Positions 28,510 to 37,688 of a DNA stretch of 64,000 bases are shown piece after piece. The stretch lies in NCBI RefSeq assembly GCF_014692505.1, contig NZ_JACNYK010000006.1, positions 1 through 64,000 on the forward strand, written 5' to 3'. Position numbers and translations under genes: made by a program. The notes under the pieces are model-generated. The model searched no databases, had not been told where the DNA came from, and saw only the letters and a list, made by a program, of their open reading frames with translations. The DNA comes from Sphingobacterium arenae. GTDB lineage: Bacteria > Bacteroidota > Bacteroidia > Sphingobacteriales > Sphingobacteriaceae. Positions within the stretch are counted from its first letter, which is position 1. Each line of letters opens with the position of its first letter.

Positions 28510-28821
28510 ATGATAGACAATGGTATAATGGAAAATAATAGTGTACTGCTTAACGAAGCCAATTTGTTACTGAACTTGTTGGCAAAAAGATATAATTACA
28601 ATAAAGAAGTAGCGGATATTTCCGATCTATCAAAGTTCAAAAATAAGATTCTCGACATCTGTTGGAATGACGATGGTCATGACTACGGAGGGGAGCGTAT
28701 TTACATTATTCTAGACGAAGAGATTGTCATCAATCTTGATAATCAGATTTACCTTCATGTTAGCGAAACTTTTGTAGGTTTAAAAGATTATTTCGAGGGG
28801 AATCAACAGGTTTCTGCATAA
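28510..28821 (+). CDS. Hypothetical protein
   Basis: 103 residues from ATG 28510; ATG 28528 is an alternative. The open frame reaches up to a TTG at 28480, but that codon overlaps a TCATTTTG promoter-like element (28475-28482) with TTTTTTG upstream. The protein is acidic and cytoplasmic, with ICWNDDGHDYGGERIYIILDEEIVINLDNQIYLHVSETFVGLKDYF in the middle. No family recognised. It stands alone between bioB and the Rieske oxidoreductase gene. Confidence 0.6.
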   Translation: MIDNGIMENNSVLLNEANLLLNLLAKRYNYNKEVADISDLSKFKNKILDICWNDDGHDYGGERIYIILDEEIVINLDNQIYLHVSETFVGLKDYFEGNQQVSA

Positions 28822-28925
28822 TCTTCCTCGTCTTCCGCTTATTCATCTCTAGCATCTGGTTTCGCAAACGAGTAATGAATTCTGGAGATCGATAAACGTT
28901 TATACAGAAGTAAAACTCGAAGTAT

Positions 28926-30461
28926 ATGCAAAGAGACGGAATAAACAATAGCATTTGGCAGGAGGTTGACGTTCCTAAACTGCCCGTCCTGCCGGATCAG
29001 GAGCATGCCGAGATAGTCGTTGTCGGCGCGGGCATTACAGGTCTTACAGCGGCGTTAAAGCTAAGGGAGGCTGGCAAAACTTGCGTGATTTTAGAAGCTA
29101 ATACTGTAGGGTTTGGTACTACTGGTGGCACTTCTGCACATTTAAATACGGTGCTGGACACACCTTATACCGACATCATTGAACAACATGGCATTGAAAA
29201 GGCACGTACTGTATTAAAATCAACGCGAGAGGCCATCTCTATTATTCAGAAAAATATAACGCGCTATAAAATTGATTGCGACTTTACACCCTGCTCGGGG
29301 TTTATGTATGCAGAAAACGACGAAGAGGAAAAGGAGCTTAAAAAAATAAAAAATGCGTTAGAGCAAGTTGGAATTGTCTGTTCAGAAGTCGCTAAGATTC
29401 CTATTCCGGCGCCATTTATATATGCTATCGAATTTCCAGAACAAGCGAGATTTCATCCGACCAAATACCTTGTCGGACTGGTCAAGGCGTACACCGATCT
29501 AGGCGGCCAGATCAGAGAAGGGACGCTTGTGCAACAGGTGAAGGAAGACGACGGCGGACTTCGAATCAAGACCGTCGATGATCGCATATTTTCTGCCGAT
29601 TTTGTTGTGTATGCTACGCATACGCCGCCGGGTATACAATTGATGACCTTTCGCGTGGCTCCTTACAGGAGTTACATACAGGTATGGGAACTTGAACGCC
29701 AGAAAGATTGTCCCGAAGCATTGATCTACGACATGCAGGAGCCTTTCCATTATTTCAGGACAGTGGAACAGGATGGCAAATCCTACCTTTTAGTAGGAGG
29801 GCAGGATCATAAAACGGCGCACCACGATAATGAAAAAAAGAACTTCCGCGAGTTGGAGGCCTATATCAGGAGACTCTATACGGTAAATAAAAAGACCTAC
29901 GAGTGGTCGTCCCAATACTACGAAAGTCAAGACAGCTTACCCTTTATCGGGTATTATCCTGGTAAGAAACACCACCGGGAACTGCTCTCTACAGGTTATG
30001 GCGGAAATGGGTTGATTTTCGGCACGTTGGGTGGCGCAATGATGGCGGAACTGGTATTGCATGGAAAAACAGCCTTTCAGGATGTTTACTCGCCCAGTAG
30101 GACGGGGCCGCTCTCGACCATCCGCGATTTACTTGTAGAAAACTACGATGTAGCAAAGCACTTTGTAAAAGATAGGTTTTTTTTAGAAAAAGTAGAGGGA
30201 CTCGCAGAGCTAGGCCGTGGCGAAGGAAAAATACTGCATTACGAGGGCGACAGAATTGGAATCTTCAAAGACGAGAAGGGAAAACTGTTTGCAGTTGATC
30301 CCGTATGTCGTCACGCCGCATGTATCGTGAAATGGAACAATACGGAGCGGAGCTGGGATTGTCCATGTCATGGCGCACGATATGCCCCAAATGGAAGCCT
30401 GCTGACCGGACCTTCCGTTGCACCGCTGAAACTATGGGATTTTGAAACGACTATCCAATAA
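28926..30461 (+). CDS. FAD-dependent (DAO) oxidoreductase fused to a Rieske [2Fe-2S] domain
   Basis: A 511-residue fusion. The N-terminal DAO-type flavin domain starts AEIVVVGAGITGLTAALKLREAGKTCVILEA (GxGxxG near residue 35), with FGTTGGTSAHLNT for flavin contact and YGGNGLIFGTLGGAMMAELVL near its end. The C-terminal Rieske domain (about 425-511) has C461-R-H463 and C479-P-C-H482, the two Cys and two His cluster ligands. Such DAO-Rieske fusions are known in several phyla; the substrate is generally unassigned. There is no signal peptide, so it is cytoplasmic. It converges on the small peptide gene with 3 bases between stops. Confidence 0.9.
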   Translation: MQRDGINNSIWQEVDVPKLPVLPDQEHAEIVVVGAGITGLTAALKLREAGKTCVILEANTVGFGTTGGTSAHLNTVLDTPYTDIIEQHGIEKARTVLKSTREAISIIQKNITRYKIDCDFTPCSGFMYAENDEEEKELKKIKNALEQVGIVCSEVAKIPIPAPFIYAIEFPEQARFHPTKYLVGLVKAYTDLGGQIREGTLVQQVKEDDGGLRIKTVDDRIFSADFVVYATHTPPGIQLMTFRVAPYRSYIQVWELERQKDCPEALIYDMQEPFHYFRTVEQDGKSYLLVGGQDHKTAHHDNEKKNFRELEAYIRRLYTVNKKTYEWSSQYYESQDSLPFIGYYPGKKHHRELLSTGYGGNGLIFGTLGGAMMAELVLHGKTAFQDVYSPSRTGPLSTIRDLLVENYDVAKHFVKDRFFLEKVEGLAELGRGEGKILHYEGDRIGIFKDEKGKLFAVDPVCRHAACIVKWNNTERSWDCPCHGARYAPNGSLLTGPSVAPLKLWDFETTIQ

Positions 30462-30464
30462 CCA

Positions 30465-30611
30465 TTAAAAATCTCCGTTTTGCTCTCCAGATCCGTTGTC
30501 CTGCCACTCGTCTACTTGAAGTCCTGAACCGCCAGCAATACCTTGTTCCAGTTCGATTTCAATTACCTCAATAGTTGGCGTTTCGTATATCATTTTTTTA
30601 TCTTGTGCCAT
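30465..30611 (-). CDS. 48-residue peptide gene upstream of the fimbrillin-like lipoprotein
   Basis: Read on the minus strand from ATG at 30611: MAQDKKMIYETPTIEVIEIE, continuing LEQGIAGGSGLQVDEWQDNG and SGEQNGDF, stop TAA at 30465-30467. The middle has P-x-I-E-V-I-E-I-E-L-E-Q-G-I-A-G-G-S-G, a pattern I associate with short, poorly characterised Bacteroidota peptides. There is no signal peptide. The acidic C-terminus after GG could be a mature peptide after a double-Gly leader, but that is only a guess. It lies 35 bases after the stop of the fimbrillin-like gene, on the same strand, so the two are probably co-transcribed with this gene second. Confidence 0.6.
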   Translation of the reverse strand: MAQDKKMIYETPTIEVIEIELEQGIAGGSGLQVDEWQDNGSGEQNGDF

Positions 30612-30646
30612 TGATCAATTTATTTAGTTTTTAAAATTTATCTACC

Positions 30647-32290
30647 TTACCGAACACAGCGTATATTTTTAAAAGTAGTTATAACAGCTCCGTCCCCTTG
30701 ATAATCAATCAGTTCTTTAACTGTGTTGTCTCCGGTCGCCGCCGTAGCTTGATAGGAGAATACGCCGAGTCCAGCATAATCATCTGAAAAGGGTGTCCAG
30801 AGGTCCGCTATTTTTCCATAAGTGTCGGTTAAATCAATTTCAATTTCTCCGTTCGTCTCACCAATTGCAGTGCCATAGCCGTTCATATTAAAACGTAATT
30901 TGTCACTCGAATAGGGGGCACCGGAGCCTTGCGTATCTTCATATTCAACGTATCCCAGCCCATTTTCCACTTTATATGTATCTATGGGGTACACCGGTAC
31001 AATAAATCTGTAGTTGTTAAACGTAGCTGTTCTCCATACACCATGAGGATATACCAATGCACAAGGGTCGCCGCTCTCTAGGCTATTGCCGTATTCGCCC
31101 GGAAGAACACCACGGAAAGAGAAATACGTATTCCGTGCGTTTGTATGTTCGTTTGTGGGAAGAAAGCGGTAGGGGTTATGTCCGCCATGATAATATAGGT
31201 TCGTTCTGGCAAACCTTATTGTATTGACAACCAAAAATGACTCGATGAAGTTCATTGTAGCCGTATAGCTTGTACCTATTTGAGGTGTGAGACTAAAATC
31301 AAAAACAGCAGGACTTTGAGCCAGGTCAGCGAATACGCGATTTTGGCCGTTAACCAGCTGGATATCTAACGCGTTTATACGCACTTCTAAATCTATCGGA
31401 TTTTCTACAGCGGTATAGATATAGGCGATCTTTCGATCGGCATGAAGAGGATCTACATTGACGAAATCGTCGAAGCTTAGGGTGGTCGGGTCAGACGAAA
31501 TATTTGATAACGACCCATCGCTTAAATTTATTCGGCTTTCCGCCCCTGAGACGCCCGATATACTGAGGCCTACATTGTTCATATCTCCAAACATTCCCAT
31601 GGAGTTGATCTCCAAAGCTATACGGGCATATTTATGCTCGAAAAGTATCCCCAAGGACACAGTCTCGTCAGCTGCCTGTGCCGGGACCTCAATAGCCCCT
31701 GAGGCATATAGCAGGTCTGTATTCGCTGGTACATCCAATTCCGGCGTGTTGCTGTCGACATCCGGGATGGGATCGGAATTGTGGTAAGATACCGCATGCC
31801 AATTATACTTTTCACCTCTATCCAGTGTTATCTCGCCAAGAACTTCAGATGTGAGTAGGGTCGAACTCACAAAGGATCCATCCTCTTTGTATATCAATAG
31901 CCGGTAGGTAATGCCATCCTCCATAGGAGCTGAAGCAGCCTTAAGACCCGCCGCGGCTACCTTGCCCGTCCTACGCGATTGCACTATCGTATTCGCCTGG
32001 TCAAGGCTGCCTTTTTTTATCGAAACTTGTGTGTCAAAGGACTGGAATGGAATGATTTTCTCTGAGATGGGTTCCGTTCCCTGAGATTGGTGCAGGGCGC
32101 CATTATTTGCCTTTGATTTCATAGGCTGATTATCTTCAACATCCGTTATTCCTATGACTTGGACGTTCAGCTTAATATTTTCTTGCGTTATAATCTCGGT
32201 CTCTGTTGTCTTAGAACAACTTGATATCATAAAAAAGACAAAGGCGAGTACAATTACTGTTAATTTAGGATTAGAGAAGTTAGCTAACAT
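30647..32290 (-). CDS. Fimbrillin/Mfa1-like surface lipoprotein
   Basis: A 547-residue lipoprotein; the signal (KLTVIVLAFVFFMISSC) places the lipidated Cys at 25. The body alternates beta-rich segments: ITYRLLIYKEDGSFVSSTLL, then GEKYNWHAVSYHNSDPIP, then SLGILFEHKYARIALEINS, and the end TFKNIRCVR. These features fit the Mfa_like/FimB-type fimbrillin families, whose members form pilus subunits or surface lipoproteins in Bacteroidota. No Mfa1 tip, anchor or usher-like genes lie near, so it may be a lone surface protein and not part of a full pilus operon. The small peptide gene follows on the same strand. Confidence 0.75.
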   Translation of the reverse strand: MLANFSNPKLTVIVLAFVFFMISSCSKTTETEIITQENIKLNVQVIGITDVEDNQPMKSKANNGALHQSQGTEPISEKIIPFQSFDTQVSIKKGSLDQANTIVQSRRTGKVAAAGLKAASAPMEDGITYRLLIYKEDGSFVSSTLLTSEVLGEITLDRGEKYNWHAVSYHNSDPIPDVDSNTPELDVPANTDLLYASGAIEVPAQAADETVSLGILFEHKYARIALEINSMGMFGDMNNVGLSISGVSGAESRINLSDGSLSNISSDPTTLSFDDFVNVDPLHADRKIAYIYTAVENPIDLEVRINALDIQLVNGQNRVFADLAQSPAVFDFSLTPQIGTSYTATMNFIESFLVVNTIRFARTNLYYHGGHNPYRFLPTNEHTNARNTYFSFRGVLPGEYGNSLESGDPCALVYPHGVWRTATFNNYRFIVPVYPIDTYKVENGLGYVEYEDTQGSGAPYSSDKLRFNMNGYGTAIGETNGEIEIDLTDTYGKIADLWTPFSDDYAGLGVFSYQATAATGDNTVKELIDYQGDGAVITTFKNIRCVR

Positions 32291-32393
32291 AATACTTTAT
32301 TCATTTTAAGATGGACTTGCTCCATTAAGTTTGGACAACCTAAGATACTTTATTTTAGTTGATAATGAGAAAACGTAATCAAAAAAAATGCTG

Positions 32394-33557
32394 TCACTTC
32401 TTATTCCACCACACCAAAAAACCCGTAATGGGCAGGCTGGCACAAATCAAACTGATAAAAAAAGCGAAAACTTTCCCCGCCAGACCGCCTATGGAACCCA
32501 CGTGGATATCATAGTTCATCATGGCCAGCTGATCAGCAAATGAAGCTTCCCTATACTTGCTGCCCTCCATTTCCAGAGGGGCTAACGTGTATCGATCATA
32601 GAAATATTCGCTATGGTCGTACCACTGGCCCCGGAGGTGATAAACGGTAATGTCGATAGGATCGTCGTCGTCTGCAGGGTAAGGCGTCATGTACATGCCG
32701 TTAATATCATCCGCGGCTTCCAGCGTCGTGTACCAGGCCCTGTCGAGCGGTGTAATGGTGTCTTCCCATGGCAAGTCTTTATGAGATAGATCGGAGTGGG
32801 GGTGATGGTGTCCCTGCTTTATTTCGCCTCCGGAAACAACGTAATATACGGCTTTATCGAACCATTCAAAACTCCATACCAATCCTGTTACGGCGAGGAC
32901 GAATGCAAAAATTAGGCTATAGAACCCAAGCACATTGTGTAAATCATAGTTGGCTCGCTTGAAGCTCCCTGTAAGTTTGATCTTAAAACTCTTGTTCCTA
33001 GTTGCTTTACGCCACCTTTTTGGCCACCACATCACCAAACCGGTAAACAGCAGCACGACAAAGACCAACGTAGCCATGCCCACAATGGGCTTCCCAATTT
33101 CGTAAGGCAACCACAACGCGGTATGCCCATCTAGGATGAAATTGAAGAAATTGAACTCACCCCCTCCACGCGGTGTCTGTTTTTTCAGAAACTCGCCTGT
33201 ATATGGGTTGATGAAAACCACCGAAAATGTTGCCTTGCCATTTGTCTTGCCTATATAACCGACAGCAGCAGCTTCGCCGCTATGTCCGTAGGTCAGGCCG
33301 GTAGGCTGCTGCCCCGGCATGTAAGCCGCCGCCGTATCCAAGATACGGCTCGGCGGCACAAAAGGCTCGGTACGTTCGTCCACGAAGCGCCATGGCTCGA
33401 TTCGATCTTTTATTTCCTGCTGAAAGGCATAGAAACAGCCGGTGATACTGATAATAAATACGATAATACCCGAGATTAACCCCAACCAAAGATGCAGCCA
33501 ATCATTCATCTTGCGTATGGTCGTCTTTTTTCCTTTTTTTTTCTTCACCCGTTCCAT
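32394..33557 (-). CDS. PepSY-associated inner-membrane protein, XusC-like
   Basis: 387 residues. A basic N-terminus is followed by WLHLWLGLISGIIVFIISITGCFYAF (first helix), a periplasmic PepSY-type domain, central helices (GMATLVFVVLLFTGLVMWWPKRW and LGFYSLIFAFVLAVTGLVWSFEW) and a last helix (VFAFFISLICASLPITGFLVWW). This is the PepSY_TM iron-regulated membrane protein family, suspected to reduce or release iron from siderophores in the periplasm. Divergent from the TonB receptor and DUF4374 genes. The three together match the XusA/B/C set known from Bacteroides thetaiotaomicron. Met1 or Met17 may be the start. Confidence 0.88.
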   Translation of the reverse strand: MERVKKKKGKKTTIRKMNDWLHLWLGLISGIIVFIISITGCFYAFQQEIKDRIEPWRFVDERTEPFVPPSRILDTAAAYMPGQQPTGLTYGHSGEAAAVGYIGKTNGKATFSVVFINPYTGEFLKKQTPRGGGEFNFFNFILDGHTALWLPYEIGKPIVGMATLVFVVLLFTGLVMWWPKRWRKATRNKSFKIKLTGSFKRANYDLHNVLGFYSLIFAFVLAVTGLVWSFEWFDKAVYYVVSGGEIKQGHHHPHSDLSHKDLPWEDTITPLDRAWYTTLEAADDINGMYMTPYPADDDDPIDITVYHLRGQWYDHSEYFYDRYTLAPLEMEGSKYREASFADQLAMMNYDIHVGSIGGLAGKVFAFFISLICASLPITGFLVWWNKK

Positions 33558-33621
33558 TATGCCACGCGATCACTTTTTTTATGCCGTGATCCTTGTTTTT
33601 GTTTAAATTCAGTCTAAATAA

Positions 33622-33647
33622 TATTATATTTGCCCACAAATATAATA
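33622..33647 (+). promoter_or_regulatory. Palindromic operator overlapping a TAnnTTTG promoter, xus-like locus
   Basis: TATTATATTTG (33622-33632) and CAAATATAATA (33637-33647) are perfect 11-base inverted arms around CCCA. TATATTTG (33625-33632) in the left arm is a -7 element, with TTTG at 33598-33601 as a -33 element (23-base spacing). Position and symmetry suggest an operator for a dimeric repressor such as Fur, controlling the TonB receptor and perhaps the divergent PepSY gene. Confidence 0.6.
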
Positions 33648-33670
33648 ACTCCTCTATAGATAGGTGGAAA

Positions 33671-35857
33671 ATGATGGTAAAAAAGATGACTCTTTATCCA
33701 AAAGGCATACGGGTTCTGTTGTTACTACCCTTAATTTGGACAATGCACAGCCGCTTGGCGATAGCACAAGATACAACCAGAACCGTATCACAGCAAAAAG
33801 AAATCGATGCGGTTCATATCCATAAAAAAACGGAATCCCGTGAAATTAAGGAGGAACCTTTTAATGTCAATGTCGTAGAAACCAAACAATATTTTAATTC
33901 TTCATTGGATATCAACCAGCTATTAACGCGTACCACGGGCATCCGTGTCCGCGAAGATGGTGGGCTCGGTTCCAATTTCAATTTTTCTTTGAACGGTTTC
34001 AGCGGTAAGTCCCTCAAGTTTTTCCTGGATGGTATCCCGATGGATAACTTTGGTTCGTCGTTCTCGCTCAATAATTTTCCGGCGAACATGGCAGAAAGAA
34101 TTGAAGTCTATAAAGGCGTCGTACCCGTTTCGTTGGGTGCGGATGCCCTCGGCGGAGCCATCAATATGGTTACCCGCCGCAACCTCAATTATATGGATGT
34201 CTCGTATAGTGTGGGATCCTTCAATACCCACAAGGCCGGTTTGAACGGTGCTTATACGAATGAAAAAACAGGTTTGGCTATCCGGTTCAATGGATTTTAC
34301 AATTACTCCGACAACAACTATAAAGTGAACGTGGAACCGATCAGGGGCAATGTCAAGCTCCCGGAACAAGAGGTAAAACGCTTCCACGACGGCTACAGCT
34401 CGCTGGGAGGCCAGATAGAGGTCGGTGTGCGTGATAAACCCTTTGCCGATCAGTTGTTTATTGGGCTTCTAGCGGGGCAGAATGATAAAGATATCCAAAC
34501 CGGTGTGGTGATGGACCAAGTATTTGGTGCGATGACCCAGTCGAGTAATTCGGTCATTCCGACCTTGAAATATAAAAAAGACAACCTGTTTGTGGACGGA
34601 TTGGATTTCAACCTCTATGCTGCCTACAACAGTACCCGCAATCATTTTGTCGATACCGTTGGGCTTACCTACAACTGGCTGCAGGAAACCACGCCTCGCA
34701 GTGGCGGAGCCGAACGCCAGCGTACCCAGCTGCGCCAGCGCGATGGCGAAAGCCTGCTGACTGCCAATCTCGCTTATGCGCTGCACCATGACCACCGGCT
34801 GTCCCTAAACTACGTAATAACAGACTTTAAGCGGAAGTCCAGTGATGTTGAACAGCCGAATAATGTGGCTTATACCATGCCGCAGCGCCTGCAGAAACAA
34901 AACCTCGGATTCGGGTTGGACAGTCGTTTTGGCGCATTGCGCACCAACGTATTTGCCAAATATTATGGGCTCCATGCCGAGTCGTTCGAGAATATCTCCC
35001 AAACACAAACCGCAGAGTATGCCGAGATAGCCACCAACCAGGATAATGTGGGGTATGGCCTCGCAGGAACTTATTTTTTACTGCCCCGTATGCAGTTAAA
35101 AGCTTCCTACGAACATGCTTATCGTCTGCCTGAACCGCTGGAACTGCTGGGGGATGGACTGTTCACCATTCGCAATGAAACCCTAACGCCAGAAAAAAGC
35201 GATAACATCAATATTGGAGGATTATATGCCTTTACCGTCAATCAAGCACATAACTTCCAGACGGAAGCCAATTTTATTTACCGGAATTCTACCGACTTCA
35301 TCCGGCAGGAGCAAGGCCGGAACCAACCCACGGGCCGTAAATTTATCAACGTAGGCGATGTCAGAACAACGGGTATAGAAGGCGAGATACGCTACAACTG
35401 GAAAAACAGGCTCTACAGCAGCGTCAATCTAAGCTATCAAAATATCATTGATAAAACGGAATTTACGACAGGTGGAAATCTGAGTGGCGAGACCACCCAA
35501 CCGAACCTCAATTACGGGTACAAAGTGCCCAATATACCTTATCTCTTTGGTAATTTTGATCTGGGGCTGCAGTTACCGAAAGTGGGCGGCAAAGGGGGAG
35601 CGGCCAACATCCAGTACCGCCTCAATTTTATTGAGGAATACTACCTTACTCCAGAACAGCTGGGCGCTAATAATCCCGACATGATCCCGCGGCAGTTTGC
35701 ACACAGCATTCTGGCAGATTACAGCATCGGCCAGGGCAAATACAACATTGCCGTCGAATGCCATAACCTAACGAATAGTCGGCTGTTTGACAACTATAAG
35801 ATGCAGAAACCCGGACGCTCCTTCAACGTAAAAATTAGATACTTTATACAAAAATAA
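33671..35857 (+). CDS. TonB-dependent receptor, XusA-like (siderophore/iron uptake)
   Basis: 728 residues from ATG 33671 (MMVKKMTLYPKG). The open frame begins at a TTG (33593), but that codon is upstream of the promoter. The signal peptide ends MHSRLAIAQ. The plug begins EIDAVHIHKKTESREIKEEPFNVNVVE and includes GIRVREDGGLGSNFNFSLNG and YKGVVPVSLGADALGGAINMVTRR. The barrel ends RSFNVKIRYFIQK. There is no CarboxypepD-like or STN domain, unlike the SusC proteins here. It shares its border with the DUF4374 lipoprotein gene, which begins on the base after its stop. Iron-siderophore import is inferred from the partners. Confidence 0.9.
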   Translation: MMVKKMTLYPKGIRVLLLLPLIWTMHSRLAIAQDTTRTVSQQKEIDAVHIHKKTESREIKEEPFNVNVVETKQYFNSSLDINQLLTRTTGIRVREDGGLGSNFNFSLNGFSGKSLKFFLDGIPMDNFGSSFSLNNFPANMAERIEVYKGVVPVSLGADALGGAINMVTRRNLNYMDVSYSVGSFNTHKAGLNGAYTNEKTGLAIRFNGFYNYSDNNYKVNVEPIRGNVKLPEQEVKRFHDGYSSLGGQIEVGVRDKPFADQLFIGLLAGQNDKDIQTGVVMDQVFGAMTQSSNSVIPTLKYKKDNLFVDGLDFNLYAAYNSTRNHFVDTVGLTYNWLQETTPRSGGAERQRTQLRQRDGESLLTANLAYALHHDHRLSLNYVITDFKRKSSDVEQPNNVAYTMPQRLQKQNLGFGLDSRFGALRTNVFAKYYGLHAESFENISQTQTAEYAEIATNQDNVGYGLAGTYFLLPRMQLKASYEHAYRLPEPLELLGDGLFTIRNETLTPEKSDNINIGGLYAFTVNQAHNFQTEANFIYRNSTDFIRQEQGRNQPTGRKFINVGDVRTTGIEGEIRYNWKNRLYSSVNLSYQNIIDKTEFTTGGNLSGETTQPNLNYGYKVPNIPYLFGNFDLGLQLPKVGGKGGAANIQYRLNFIEEYYLTPEQLGANNPDMIPRQFAHSILADYSIGQGKYNIAVECHNLTNSRLFDNYKMQKPGRSFNVKIRYFIQK

Positions 35858-37102
35858 ATGACGATGAGAAAGTTAAAACAATACAGGAATGTGGCCTTGG
35901 CTTTAGGCTTTGCAGTGGCTGCCTCTTCTTGCAGTAAAGATGACAATGGGGGTAATGACCGCCCCAACGAACCGATAATTGAAGGTGGTCAAGCTTACGT
36001 TTTAGGCGTAGGTGTAGAGGCCGGTACCGATTATATCAACTATATCGTGCATACCAAGGACCTGTTGAATGGCAAGATTTCCCTGTTGAATAATGGTATC
36101 CTGCAAGAGGGTTACCGCGAATACCTGAACATCAACAATTACTTTTATTCCATCGGCGGATTGGGTGTCAACAACGTCGATGCGTATTACATTAATAACG
36201 AAAGCCGACTGACGGCCAAAACAGGACTCGCTTTCAGCTATGGAGCCGACGATTACCTGAGCGTCAACAATGACAAAACCTTGTTGGGCGCTAAACTGGT
36301 GGTGGACGATAAATTTGACGGTAACATGGAGTTTTTTGAAGTTGATGCCGATGGGTACAGCGTTAATAAAACGGTGAAGATACCAGCCAAAGAGGTGTAC
36401 AAAGATGCGGAAAACAAACACGGCTGGCGCCATACCGGCTTGGCGGTCAGCGGCAACCGGGCATACCAAACTGTTTTTCCGTATGCCAACGGCGTTAGCC
36501 CGAATTTAGACACGAACTACGTTGCGGTATATAGCTATCCAGAATTTGAACTGGAAACCGTTATCAAAGACACCCGTACCGGTCCAGCCGGGGCTCCTGT
36601 CAACATATCGGGTATCTTCACGGCAGAGAATGGCGACGTGTATACGGTTTATCACGGTGGCTATGGATTCGACCCAAAAGGAAATTATAAAGAAGGTGGT
36701 ATTCTACGTATCAAAGCAGGTAGGGCCGAGTTTGATCAAGGCTATCATTTTACAACCGAAGACAAACCAAATGGCGGTAAGTTTATTAAAGCAACCTACA
36801 TCGGTAATAATAAATTACTCGCCCAGAAGTATACAGCCGAACAAAATGGCCAGTGGGATCAAACCAACCTGACGTTCGTTATTGTGGACTTGGAAGCGGA
36901 AACCATTACACCCGTGAAGGATGCACCGATCTATCAGTATTCCGAGCCTGCCTTTGTGGATGGCGATAAAGCTTATCTACCAGCGAAAGTAGGGGCATCA
37001 TTACATATCTATCAAATCGATATCCCTACAGCAACAGCTACAAAAGGAATTGAGATCGAAGCTTCCTATGTAAAGGGAATAGGTAAGTTGCACAAGCAAT
37101 AA
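35858..37102 (+). CDS. DUF4374-family lipoprotein, XusB-like
   Basis: 414 residues. The signal (NVALALGFAVAASSC) has the lipidated Cys at about 25. The rest is a DUF4374-type beta-propeller: AYVLGVGVEAGTDYINYIV, ISLLNNGILQEGYREYLNINNYFYSIGG, DAYYINNES ... KTLLGAKLVVDDKFDG. In Bacteroides thetaiotaomicron the DUF4374 lipoprotein XusB binds siderophores at the surface, working with XusA and XusC. The gene begins immediately after the receptor's stop codon, which shows tight coupling. It is followed by a hairpin terminator. Confidence 0.9.
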   Translation: MTMRKLKQYRNVALALGFAVAASSCSKDDNGGNDRPNEPIIEGGQAYVLGVGVEAGTDYINYIVHTKDLLNGKISLLNNGILQEGYREYLNINNYFYSIGGLGVNNVDAYYINNESRLTAKTGLAFSYGADDYLSVNNDKTLLGAKLVVDDKFDGNMEFFEVDADGYSVNKTVKIPAKEVYKDAENKHGWRHTGLAVSGNRAYQTVFPYANGVSPNLDTNYVAVYSYPEFELETVIKDTRTGPAGAPVNISGIFTAENGDVYTVYHGGYGFDPKGNYKEGGILRIKAGRAEFDQGYHFTTEDKPNGGKFIKATYIGNNKLLAQKYTAEQNGQWDQTNLTFVIVDLEAETITPVKDAPIYQYSEPAFVDGDKAYLPAKVGASLHIYQIDIPTATATKGIEIEASYVKGIGKLHKQ

Positions 37103-37123
37103 CGATCGGATTTATTTTAATGC

Positions 37124-37151
37124 TTAAGCCTCGGTCGTATCCGAGGCTTAA
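37124..37151 (+). terminator. Strong hairpin after the DUF4374 gene
   Basis: TTAAGCCTCGG (37124-37134) and CCGAGGCTTAA (37141-37151) form a perfect 11-bp stem with a 6-base loop. No T-run follows on the plus strand. On the minus strand it would follow the hsp20 stop at 37208. It probably acts in both directions but lacks a classical U-tract. Confidence 0.55.
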
Positions 37152-37207
37152 ACATTATGATTTACCCATAGCTGAAGTACCTATAAGTACCCATTTTACG
37201 TTAGGTG

Positions 37208-37669
37208 TTAGGATACTAAAACTTCTTGTCCCACAGGCATTTTATCTGGATCTTTTTTCAAAATAACTGTCAAGATCCCTTCTTCGTAGCTTGCGTGCAC
37301 ATTTTCAATTAGTAAATCGTCTTGTAATCGAAATGCACGTTTAAAAGCACCTACGTGTTGTTCTTGGTAAACATATTTTAACCCCGATTCTATTTCTGCC
37401 TCTTTGCAAGTAATCGTGAGCACCTGCTCTGTGATATTTACTTGAAATTGATCTTTTTTTCTGCCTGCTGCAAATACTTGGATTTGATAGAATTCATCGT
37501 TCTCCGCGATATTTACCGGAATATAAGTTTTCTGATCACCTTTGCTGCCAAAAGGAGTTGAATCGTTGAACAGGTGATGTTGTAATTTTTCAAACTTTCT
37601 TCTAAAATCCCCACGGCAGTTCCTGCCTAGGCCTTGATTTTCGCTGTTGTATGCATCTTTTCTAAACAT
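37208..37669 (-). CDS. Hsp20/alpha-crystallin small heat-shock protein
   Basis: 154 residues from ATG at 37669 (MFRKDAYNSENQGLG). A longer frame to 37774 overlaps the gene upstream and is not needed. The alpha-crystallin domain runs from YIPVNIAENDEFYQIQVFAAG through VLTITCKEAE, GAFKRAFRLQDDLLIENVHASYEEGILTVILKK, the last with the G-x-L-x-V/I motif. An ATP-independent holdase. It lies 19 bases after the small membrane protein gene on the same strand, so it shares the upstream ECF-type promoter. Confidence 0.9.
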   Translation of the reverse strand: MFRKDAYNSENQGLGRNCRGDFRRKFEKLQHHLFNDSTPFGSKGDQKTYIPVNIAENDEFYQIQVFAAGRKKDQFQVNITEQVLTITCKEAEIESGLKYVYQEQHVGAFKRAFRLQDDLLIENVHASYEEGILTVILKKDPDKMPVGQEVLVS

Positions 37670-37688
37670 TTTTTTTTCTTTTAATGCG

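Noticed and set aside
36002..36469. 155-codon open frame on the minus strand within the DUF4374 gene
   Set aside because: It is the antisense shadow of a well-supported lipoprotein gene and has no recognisable protein features.
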